Part shown: one piece after another, positions 29,283 to 40,900 of the stretch
Layout: the number at the start of each line of letters is the position of its first letter
Position numbering within the stretch: the stretch's first letter is position 1
Assembly: GCA_013433145.1 (NCBI GenBank)
Contig: CM024168.1
Span: forward strand, 1,984,001-2,048,000
Length of the DNA: 64,000 bases
From: Ascaris suum
Lineage: Eukaryota; Nematoda; Chromadorea; Rhabditida; Ascarididae
Direction of reading: 5' to 3'
Translations under genes and position numbers: made by a program
Notes under the pieces: generated by a model
The model's input: the letters and a program-made list of their open reading frames with translations, nothing else
Database searches by the model: none
What the model was told of the DNA's origin: nothing

Positions 29283-31079
29283 CCACCGAGTAATGCGAAG
29301 CTTAATTAGTGAAGGAAGCTGTGATCGATGAACACGAAGATTAATCGATGAGAAAATGTACAACTTTACGCAAATTACAACCGGAAACTCACCGATTGCG
29401 TCAGAAATTTTTTTTCTGGATATTTTAATTATTCGTTGGGATATATTCCAATAGTTTGCTGCTGATGTTAAGTAAAACCTAATATTCCATTGGAATATTT
29501 TAGTTTTTATGTGCTTTTCCACAACTGCATTTTCAACCCGATTGTGACGACATCACCTCGATGTGTATATCTATGCATATATGTACTTATTTCTCCCTTC
29601 GAGAGATTTAACTAGAATGCCACCGAAACCAAAGTTTTAAAATTATTAAGCGTATATACTACAGGCTGATATGCTGTATCATCTTTCAAGCTGATCTCGT
29701 TGTCTTCGAAAGACGTTATACCAGCTTATATATCCTCGTAAACTGTCCTATTTACCGGGAATTACACGTTTTCTAATTGATGCAGCCACATGCATTTTAC
29801 AGCTATCAGATTTTCCATTTGATACCGACCGGATTTTCTTACACTGCATGGATTTTCATTTTGCATCAAATGGCTTTTTATTTCACACCGATCGGGTCAG
29901 AGAAAATCGAGTTTTTTTTTTTAAATGAAAGACTAATATCAAATGTTGGATTCATCAAGGTAGGGTGTTATACTGTGCATGCCATAGATCTATCGGCATT
30001 CTATGAAACTGGTTAGTGCGAAGGGTGGAACTGCAAAAGCAAATGTCATATAAGCACACCTGGCATGCTTTCCCACTAGTTTATATGGGGGATTATTTCC
30101 CTGTACCCGTATCCTTATAATGTCTATCTTGATGGGAAAAAAAACAACTCGAAAGCTGTCGTTTACATCTTACAGTCCTTTATTTTTCCTTGTCTCAGTC
30201 ATATCGCCCCATTGATGTAAAGGCGTTATGACGTCAAAAAATTGAGTGCATCACTTACGTACGCATATCATAAATAGATCAGATCAGTATGTAAATAAAT
30301 TCACTGAAATTCTAGGAACCTGAGACGATTCGTGACTCATTCGTAAAGATCAAATTCGTCTTTCTTAATGTCGGGACGCAAATTTGCATTTGCCTATGAA
30401 ATATAATGGGAAGTTTCGAGTATAGTCGGTTTATAAAATGCGAAGAAAAATGATATGACAACTGAAAAAAAAAGAATCTGTTTTCTTTATTTCGTTATTT
30501 TTTTTAATATGACGACTTGTTGATAATATGAGAGTCATAAGACACCTGTAGTATGGAGCACTACTGAAAGAAATGAGTGACTATGGCTTCATCGAAAAAA
30601 AAAAAACTAGAAATGGATGTGAATCAAAAATATGTACTTCTTGATGGATATAGCACTTCTATTTCGATAATTTTTTGTGTCCTAAATGAACTCTCTTTGC
30701 ATTAATAAACTCCCTTTAGTAAAGTTATAAGTGAAACGGCAAAGCCATTTACCACTGCCAATTACCATATTATGAAACAACAAAAAATGAATTTGCAATC
30801 GAAAGATTTTTTTAAGGTTCTATAAAAGAGAAAGATAAATGTGTATGTGGATTCTTATTCTTTAATTTTATCTACAAGAAAAACGAATGAAGGTGCACCT
30901 GGAGCTGTTTTAAATTGTAAGTGTTTAAACAGAGCGAGCAGAACGCAATTGAATTTATATAAAAGTTTTTGAAATAGAATAGCAAGTAAGCTAGTAAACT
31001 TTTAGTTAGATAAGTTATACACAAATGGCTGAATGTAAACATAGTAATGAAGAGTCCAATATACATATAACAATAGTAG

Positions 31080-33130
31080 AGGACAAAAGGAAAGCGGTGG
31101 TCTAGGAGAACAGAATTAAAAAAGAGAATTTAAGGTAAAAGGAAACCTATCGTGAGCACAAACAGAACGAGCAGACGATTTTTAGGAGACTAGATGTTAA
31201 GAATGCAAAGGATAAGATGCGAACGGATTACCTATAAGAACAAAAGGTGATCACACTTCGGTCCTTATCCGTTGATATGTGCACTAGACTCACGCGCGGG
31301 CCAACGTCAAAACGATACGCATAACTCTGTTAGTATGAGAAGCTATAGAGGGAACTTAACTGCGAGTGGAGAGAGAGCAGTAGAAAAGAAAGGAAGCGGA
31401 AAAATGGAAAAAAGAAATCTACAGGTAAAATGTACATTAAGAAAAATGCGTAGTAAATACAAAAGTTGTACACAATAGCACTCACCTCTTCGCCGTAGTC
31501 CGCTTTCTTCCTTTTTTCTAAGAGAGTTGTTCCAGTGGTTGAACTTGAGATCGTTTTACCACCGCGCTCCATTTGCTGGTTCTACAAGGACAGCTTGTAG
31601 CCAAAGAGCCAGGGGAAAAGAGTTACGCGAGAAAAACAACAGCATTAAACGCAAACACGTGGTAAAGGCGCATGACACTAACCATTAATAAAACCTTCAC
31701 TGCAAACATATCGTTGGGCGTGTGGACCTACCTAGTTGCTGAGATATACTACCATGAAGTTTAAAGTATTATATGAAACTGAATTATAATTCCTTGAGAG
31801 ATAAATAATAGTACACCTAACGATAACTGTCATAAAAGGTGTTATAAAATTATGGAAACCAAAAGGCGAGGTATTAAAGTAACCTCAATCAAGCAGATTG
31901 AAATTAAAATAAAAGAGATTAAAGGTTTTGTATAACATAAATATGTAGGTAATGTTCGTGTAAACTCGTCGATAAGCTAAAATAAAGCAGGTCAAAAGGT
32001 TTTGAGGAATTTGTTAATGATATTATGGAAAATCATGTTGAGGGCTATATCGAAATGCAAAAGAGGAGAGTCATATAAAAATGGGGAAGCAGGCAGTCAT
32101 AAAGGAAAATCAAAGCCTAAGAATAGATTAATAATAAAAGGCGAGTGTAAGAATTGGAGTATGTTTAGGCCATGCTTAAAAAGTTAGATGTACATAAAAT
32201 ACAAAGCTAAAAATATGTATAGTTTAAGAAACAAAGCAAAAGATGAGTTAACGACAGCAATAACAATGACGATCAGCGATCGATAAGCGTGAGTGTCACT
32301 GCTGAGGCATCGAGCGAGCAGAGTGTCGCGGGTAGAGCAATATTTATATGATCTACGTTTAACGTTAAACTTATCGAAACAAAGCGAAAATTTCAAGTCG
32401 ACTAAAAGATTCTCTCGAAGAAATACCCTAAAAGAATACCGTAATAAAATAATTAGACGCCCTATGACACTATATACGTAAATAAATGCTAATTTAAGGT
32501 GGTGTGTGTATAGATCATATTAACGCAATATTGCATCACTGACAATGTAATTTTGGAATGCGTTAATCAATAAATCTTTATATGTGTTAAAAGCGATCTT
32601 ACTATGAAGAGGTGAGACCTGCATAGATCATTCCCTTAAGCTTGCATGGTTAATAAGCGAAAGATACTAAAGTCCCGTAAAAGATTTCGTTTAATCAAAC
32701 TTCTGATACCCTGTCTATTGGGGTAAACGAACTTATACACTAATTCTAGTTTGCTAATTAATGCTCTATATAAATAGTTTTCCACTAGATTAACTTAAAA
32801 CACTTGTCCTTATATTTTTTAAGCAATCCTTTACAATGAAGTCTGCCTTAAATGAACACACTTACTAAATCTATAAATCTGAGAGATTATAAGGTTTTTG
32901 TGTATGAACAGTGGGGTGTTACTGTCCAATTGAGTATATTTATTTACTGAAAAAGTTAAATCGATCCGTCTTAACACAGGTGCTTCAGACGACTGCAATA
33001 ATTACGCAGATGATTTTTAAATTGTAAATGCTGTGCAGCAAACAAGATAAGAGTTTAAGCGAACTTTTATTAGCTACGTACTCAGAGTTGTAGGATTTTT
33101 ACGTAGCTTAGGAATGGCAAACAATTTAGG
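31080..33130 (+). other. Purine-rich block with scattered organelle-type rRNA core motifs (tentative)
   Basis: The plus strand is markedly A+G-rich up to about 32.6 kb, as rRNA sense strands usually are. Four stretches resemble bacterial or mitochondrial rRNA cores in the same orientation. They are GTGATCACACTTCGGTCC plus TTATC (31248-31270; LSU peptidyl-transferase region), TTAGTATGAGAAG (31329-31341; sarcin-ricin-like), GATACCCTG with GTAAACGA 9 bp later (32704-32730; SSU 790 region), and TGTATGAA with ACTGTC 12 bp later (32901-32926; LSU domain V). They are not in canonical order, and other invariant motifs are absent. A rearranged nuclear copy of mitochondrial rDNA is one reading and chance another. 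No protein gene is evident here. Confidence 0.25.
32357..32370. repeat. 14-bp perfect palindrome
   Basis: GTTTAACGTTAAAC, within the rRNA-like block. Confidence 0.85.
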
Positions 33131-34906
33131 TAACGTTCTGTTTTCCACCTTAACTTTAATGAAAACCACAGTGTGTGTTGATAATGTTCGACATATTCCT
33201 AAGTATCGTTAGCAGTGATTCTGCCATTTCCAATTGTAATCTCCTTGCATAAACTTTAGATATAAAAGTTTTGACATATAAATGCATAATTATTGGCTCC
33301 TTTATCTGTGTTTTGAGTTAAATGCAAAATGCATTTTTTGCAACGCAAATTGCAACGTACAACCTCATGCAAATTAGCACAACTGGATACAACTTTGTGC
33401 AACCATCTTTCAAATTTCGCAATGTTTGAGACAAAAGTTGATGGCTTAGAAATTTTATAAACTTCATGTCTTGGTCTGCAAATTTTTAAGAATTATTGTA
33501 AAATGCAGAGTAATAATTATTATTTTACTTGCAAAGGAAGTTTTTTGGTCGGCAGGGAGGAAGGGGAACGATGGGGCCAAAAATGGGCAAGTATAGTCGT
33601 TACTGGGCCAAAAAATGGGTATAAAATGGGTAAGCATTGTTTTTTTCGGCATCATAATCCGTTCCCCCCTACTCCTGGTCGTCTTTTTTGGGGAAGAGAG
33701 GGGGAGGGGATAGGAGAAGTTGCATTCTTTGCGTCATATGTGCAGCTATTTCCTCTAAGAGTCGTTTTTAACGAAAACGTCATATTCAAGAAAATATTGC
33801 AGATACTTGTACTCTTCATATTCAAAAAAAAGCGACAATGCAACCATTGCAATATTTCATTTATTCGGTCATCTAGCACATAGAGGGTGGCATTAATGCA
33901 TTATCAAGTTTCAACATTATCTGAGTTTCGAATGATTTATGCAAGACACAAACACCAAGCAATCGTTCTTAAATTAGAACAGCTTCATTTTGCAAGGAAT
34001 GAAAGAGTGAAAATTTTTGCATTTGCATAGTTTTACATCCTGAAATCGGTAGACGCGATTTCCTAAACGAGAAGCCGTTTTTTTTGCTGCTCATATCTTT
34101 ATTTGAGATTATTTTATTGTCGTAACCCCGTCGTACATTTGCAATGCTTTTTTGAATTCAAGGAAGCCTTTTGAGTGAGTTGTTAGCTATAATGTGGCGA
34201 ATGAATTTTGCAAAAAAAAAAAAGCAAATGCAATAAATCTCATTCTTTGCAAACCCGAAATCGGCAGCTTCAACTTAGCGAAAAGCTTTAACAATTTAAA
34301 TATAAGTGAGAAAATATGCAATTGATTTTTCACGGTCAAAAATAGGCTTGCACGATCGCCATGTAGAACTGATGCAATGGATCACATGGTTGAACGAGGC
34401 GGAAAGATGATAAATTACACGTTGGAAATTTCCGTAATATGTATTTATTTACAGCAAGTTAAGAATCACGTGAAATTAATAATAGGAAGCAAATAAGAAT
34501 GGATATTATAAATTAAAAGTGGCTTTTGCAACTAGAACATGCTCACATATCGCAATATAGCGACGAAATTTACAGGTTGAATTAAATTTCTACACCACAC
34601 AGTGTAAGAAATACATATATACATCCGCACGATTAAAAAGATTTCACACATTTACGATGCCCTCCCCCTCCCCCTCCCCCCCCCCCTCCCAAATGCCTGT
34701 CCAACTGGTGACAGATTTACGACCGGAAAAATATTATTTTTAGTAGTTTCGTCGTTATGCTTAGCTCCCGCTAGTAGTTCAGAGCCTGTGAAAACAATGT
34801 GGGGGAGGGTGGGAGGGGGCAGGGAGAACGATTTTTTAATACTTCCAAAAGAATGTTTTAAAAATTTCAAACTCTAAAGCTTATCCAAACAAACCACTGA
34901 AGAGCA
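33131..34906. other. Sequence downstream of IFT70
   Basis: Probable 3' flank of IFT70 at the right end. It includes repeated GGGCCAAAAA-TGGG words at 33570-33635 and C/G-rich tracts at 33660-33715, 34660-34690 and 34800-34822. I see no strong AATAAA-type poly(A) signal close behind the IFT70 stop, so the 3' UTR end is unplaced. Confidence 0.45.
34655..34690 (+). repeat. C-rich tract downstream of IFT70
   Basis: CCCTCCCCCTCCCCCTCCCC continues into a poly-C run (about 34676-34687). On the transcribed strand it is G-rich, about 220 nt after the IFT70 stop. Confidence 0.7.
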
Positions 34907-37900
34907 CTAGTAGTTGATCGCTTGAAGTAAAAGTGCCCTCAAAAAACGTGCCTCATAAGTGACCGTACTCTTCGCGCTTTCCAACTGTGACTCCATTAAT
35001 GGGCCATCAACCGTTGTTGGAATATGTTTGCCGTATACTGTAAGTGAGCATTTAAGCATGTATTTATGACAGCGAAAACGTAAAGTAAGTAAATTTTAAA
35101 AGATATTTGTTTTCATCAAATCATTTTCATAATTAAAAATGAATACAAAGAAACGGCAAAAAAAAGGAACATCTATGAATAGGGGTTGACTTTTTTGAAT
35201 TTCAGGGCTATCAGGCGTATTTTCATGCTGGCAACTTGTCTCGTATATTTTCTCCACCTTCTATCACTAGCAATCCGCATTTGCCTATAACAGAAGAAAA
35301 AATTTTTGAAATTTCGGAAACTTCACAGCTGAAAAAAAAACACTCAAAAATTTTTCATTACTCACAAAAATTTCTTAAGTGATGAAATTAAGGAATGCAA
35401 ACTAACTTTCGCATTGTTCAAGGAATTGCAAACATTCGTTGATTACCGAATCACGAATGCTAATTATATGCTTTGCGATATTCTCAATCGTTGAGACAAA
35501 GCACCGCTTACAGTAGTACCAAGTATCGGTGCCAAGCTTTTTATCGTATGGTTCCATCGCTTTTATTACACGTGAAATACCGAACTCATAGTTGCCCTTA
35601 AAAAAATGAAATTTGTTTTCTTTTATTTTGTTAACTTCTTTCAAAAATCTTACTGAAAAATTCACTAAATGCAGAAAATTGTTCTTTCATTCGATTGCTC
35701 TTTTATTCAGTCATGGAACTGACTCTCGAGAGATTCTCCAAGAGAATTAATTAATTTTTGCATATTCAAATTTTCCAATTTTCCTAGCGAATTAATCTCA
35801 ATTGACTGTTGACCGACCGCTTGCCCAAATACAAAATTAAAAATTCAATTTGATTTCGAGTTAAAATAAAATTTCACCTTTGAGCAATAAAGAGTACCGA
35901 TAACAAGATTTATGATACAGAGATGAAAGCTTTTTTTCTTGTCCGATTCTGCATATTGTGCTTCCTCTTCGTTTTCCACTTTCTTCATCAACTCTTCCGC
36001 CTTAAAAAAACAAACACATAACTAATGCATTATTTACGCGCTAATTAACCTAACTAGATAGAACTGAAAACACTATATTAGGAAAAAACATTTTTATGCA
36101 TCAAATTGCAATAAAAAATTAGCAATAAATAACCGGAAACTGCGTTTTCAAAATATGTTCACCAAAAACGGATATAAAGGAAAGGTAAATAACGCAGTGA
36201 ATTAAATAAAATTTGGGCGCTTTTCTTTTTTTGCACCCAACTTCCCACCCCCTCCCCAAGTCTCTCCTTGCCTCCCCACAGTTTACTGACCCACTCGCAA
36301 TACTCAAACATCCGTTTACCACATTAACAGCACACAGGTGATAAAAGTGGTGGACGTAGCAAGAAACTGCTGTGTTTAGATTCCATTTATTACAATCCAG
36401 TAAGCTACCGCCTGCACAGCTCATACCTTCGATTAGCATAAATTAACGCACTCTAGAACATATTTCTAGGGATGAGAGTGAAAGAGCATGCGCCGAAACT
36501 GCAGAGTAAACTCGGCGAACTTCAACATTCAGAGAGCCCTCATGTTCTAGAGAAAAATCCACCTGAGTTCCAGCTCTCAAAAAATGTGCACTATGAAGAA
36601 CAATAAACGATATACGCATACTAATGACACATGAGCACGTCACACCCGTCACCCCCTTCCCATAGGTGGAAATTTTGCGGTCTCCTAAATAAAAATCCCC
36701 CTAAGGACCGCTTTTTGGCGAAGGCCGCCGATGGGGCAAGAAATATATTGAAAATGATCTCATGTGAAGCGATACCAAATAAATTTCAGCTTCACAGTTC
36801 TTATACTTCCAAGTTGAAAATACTACACAGACCGAAACAAATATACCTACATACGCAGACAAAGCCTTGTCGTATCGCATCTTTTATACAAACATGAAAC
36901 TGCACAAAAAAATGAAAAACGAAGATCAGAAAAGAATTTGCGTTCCCGACTTATTTCACTGAAGAAGTAAAGAAATAGGAGAAGATATCGCAAGATTTGC
37001 GTTTTAAACACGTATGGAACAATTTTTTGGCGATTTCGGCACTTAAAAAAGGCAGTTAGAAAGAGACAACACATGAGCGACAATAAAAAAACTGATTGAA
37101 ATTCTACGCATTAGAATCTTAATTGCAATATTAAATGAAGAGAGCAAAAAATAAATAAAAGCAAGCAGTACCACAAGAGTTGAATGAACAAGACCACCTC
37201 AAATTTGACTTTTATTATCGGCTATATGACCCGTGAAACATTAGAAGAATATCGCAATATGAAAAACGAGGAAGTAGAAACATGGGAAAGACAGAGAAGG
37301 TTAAGTTTTTACAAATCCAAGCACTGCTGGCTATTGAAAACAATGAATACTTCGAGAATGGTGCCCAAGAAGCTGGCATAATATGCGGTTTTGCATCTCC
37401 TTCACCTAACCAACCTGACCTGGCCAACTCAGACTGATCAACCCGACCGGGTTAACTCGACTCTCATAATCATCGGTTGTAGAAGAATAACACATATGCA
37501 ATACGATAACTTCAAATCTTAACTAACCCAGCTGCTCTTACAATTATCCTATAAAAGATCCGTTCTCAGCAATCGAACCGGTATAAAATGCAGACACAAT
37601 TTTTTCCATTTTTAACTGTCTATAACTTCTTTCATAGTCAGTAGTGTCGCAAAGTTGAAACTACCGTACAGATATATTGACACAGACATACATACGCAAG
37701 GACACAACATTGACACTGAACGCTTTTGCAAAGCAAATTTACGAAAGCGCATAAAAAACGACCGAAGAACACTATTTTAATGGAAAATTTGCAAGAAAGC
37801 AAATGAAATTGCAAAATTTATAGCAATTCAAGAGTTCGACTTCAGAAAATTTTGGCAAAGAACCCATCGAAAATGGAAAATGATTTCGATTCGTCACGTA

Positions 37901-40900
37901 CGTTTGTGAGTGAAATGAATGCAATAAGAACTTTTTAGAACATGACTTCGATTTATCTGCCAATTCCAATTACGCACTTGTCCTATTCCGTTATTGAGAG
38001 CAGCATTCGTTAAGCCATAGAATATATAGACTTATAATCAATATTTTTAAAAAATAGAAAAAAAAAATAATTCGTTTATGCTTCAAGTAAGAATAGCATT
38101 AAAGACTTTTTATGCAATATGCAAAGATTTATGCAACAGAACCATATGCAATAACCTGCCGTTTTTTAAATATGTTTGAAATTAATGCCCACAATTAAGA
38201 AATGCATAAAGTTATTATGATTACCTCTTCGTTTTGATTGGTCATTATATAGCAAACGCATAAATTTGCGAGAACTATTGCACTGATTTCGAGCATCTGA
38301 AAAAGATCATCGAATTTTGAAATTAAAAATGCGTGGCAGAACCTTGAATAGTAGTAAGACAATGAGCGCTGAATGAATATTCGAGAGTAACCAGCCTGCA
38401 CATGCCACATAGCTGAATGGATAAGTTTGCAGCCTATTGCTCATACAATCGAAATTCGACCTTCCCTGGTCTACTACAAGGCCACTTATAGTATGAAAAT
38501 GACCGAAGTATGCGACTTCCTCGTTACATGAAACAACTGTTGATTGATTCCATTTACTGAATGAGACTAATATAAACGAACTGCGAGTATTACACCTTTT
38601 TCATTTTTATGTATGATGATACTTGTGACATACATCAAAATCATTTAGCTCTTCTACTATTTTATAGGCGTTTTTTTTTCAGAATAGAGCACCTGAAAAG
38701 TGAAAAAAAAGGAGAAAAAGAGACGCAAATATAAAAAAAAATCACTAATAAAACAGTTTTTCTTTCAAAAACCCCTCCATATCTTTTTGCTTCAATCGAT
38801 CAACCATCAAAATAAAGGTGAATAGACAAACTTACATTGTCAAAATTTTTCTTGATAATTGGCTCATAGAAGGCGGCTGCCTCTTTGAATTTATTCTCCT
38901 AAAAATAATTCATTCTTTTTTTAACAGTCTATATATCAATCGACAAAATTACCCAGAATTAGACGAATTCAATATGCCCAATCCGCTGACGATATTCAAT
39001 CAGAAATGAATTCCGAATTTACGTCGAATTTATTGCAAAAAGATTTTCTACTCATAAACTTGCAAGAAATAACCAAAAATTTACGATCATCGATGTTTAC
39101 TTTTGAAAGATGAAAGCGAATAAAAATTTTTTGCTAGTTGCGAGGTAAAAATGCATTGTTCTATTTAACAACTATCCTTTTTTTTTCAAGAAACTTTCTT
39201 CATAATAAAGGAAATTCCAGAAATTTCAATAAAAGCTTCATACTGAATAAAATAATACACTTGCAAAAAATTAGACAGCTAATCAATCTAATCCAGTCAT
39301 GGTGTATTAGGATCATCTAATTCCTTCGTTCCCTCCCTTCACTTCGTCTGGCCTGGACTACTTGTGCCTAAGGTCTTTCCGGTTAATACCGGTCGTACCG
39401 AGGTTCCTTCCGGTCTGCACTGACTGTATCGCAACCCCCTTCCGAACAGTAGCGATTGTACTGCAGACTGCTGCCGGTCAGCTCGATTCTACCACAGGGT
39501 GCCTTCAGGAGGAATAGCTTGTACTGTGCGATTCCTTTATGGCAGGACTGCTCGTACTGCAAGCTGCCGAAATATGCGACGACAGACATTAAACTGACCT
39601 GCATGAAGAGTGTGTGTGCAACGTTCAGCTTCCACGAATCGTTTTCACTACAAAATTCCACCGATTTGCGAAATATTTTTTCAACTTGAACATAATCGCC
39701 CATATCCCAATAGATTTTTGCTTGCGACATCAATACTGGCAAATACCTGCAAGGAAATGACAGTAATCTTTTATGAGAATCTAGAAATGATCTCCAAGTG
39801 TATCAAGTTAAGTCACCCATATTATACTAAAAATAAATTGAAGCTGTGAGTTGTGTTGGGTAATATGGCAACTCAGAAAATAGAAAATCAAGAGTACGAA
39901 TCCTGCTCGCGAAAATAGCTTTCTTTCTCGCTAAAACGGAAAGAAAGAAGTAGACTTCCATTAGAGAAATTCATTGAAAAAGAAATTCCAAAAAAAGATG
40001 TCAGTTTCTTCAAAACAAATAAAGCATTCAAAAAGGATTATTTACCTGGCCATAGTTTCGTCATATGAATCAACAGCATGTCTGATCGCTTGTTCATCAT
40101 TTCCTTGCCGGATTTCCTGTGAAATTCATTCAAAAAATACTTTTAAAAAAATACTTACAAATTGAAAACGCCATTAAATATGCAGGCAAGATAGCGCATT
40201 GAGTTTTGGCCATTGTTTCACTCTACGTTCTTCAATCTAGTTCATTTTCATATGCAAAACAATATTAAAAGTATTAAACAATCAATGAAAATTCGATAGG
40301 TCGCTGTTGAAAAAATAAGAACGAAGAGAAGATAACCAATTTATACCAATAATGCATACAAAAAATGTTCGTAAATTATCGCCCACTATATTTTCATATT
40401 CAAATTTTTTGACACAAAGGACAAAAAAATTATTTCGCATGATTTTTATAAAAATCGTCTATAAATTTCTTCCGGTTTAAATACTGGAAGTATCAAAAGT
40501 TTAACTGCTATGTAAAGCTAAAGCGCCATGCAAAATTTCAAGTGAGCAGCAATATTATTGAAACGACTAAAGAAAATGAGCCATGGATTAGTGTAACATT
40601 TAAAGTATACCTGAACTCGTTTCGTTAATTTTCTCAGATCTTTGATTTGCTCGTTGGCGATCACATCGAATTTATTATATGCATCAATCGGTGATGTTTG
40701 TTGTGTGATAACCGCGTCCAAATAATCATAAAGATACTAAAAATTAAACATATATAAATTAAATTAAAATACTATGAATTAATAATAGGAATTAGAATAT
40801 GAATTAAACGATATTTAAAAAAAATAATATTCTAAAATATGAATTTAAAAAATCATAAAGATAATCATAAGTTTAAAAAATGGTCATAATCATCGCAACA

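Noticed and set aside
33503..33883. 126-codon plus-strand frame
   Set aside because: It crosses GGGCCAAAAA-type repeats and a G-rich tract, with no family similarity.
38404..38470. tRNA-like A box (TAGCTGAATGG at 38410) with a weak B-box-like ATTCGACC
   Set aside because: The seven bases before the A box have no complementary 3' acceptor arm and the B box is imperfect. At most it is a decayed tRNA-derived fragment.
39860..39920. B-box-like TACGAATCCTGCTCGCG
   Set aside because: No A box or cloverleaf can be built around it.
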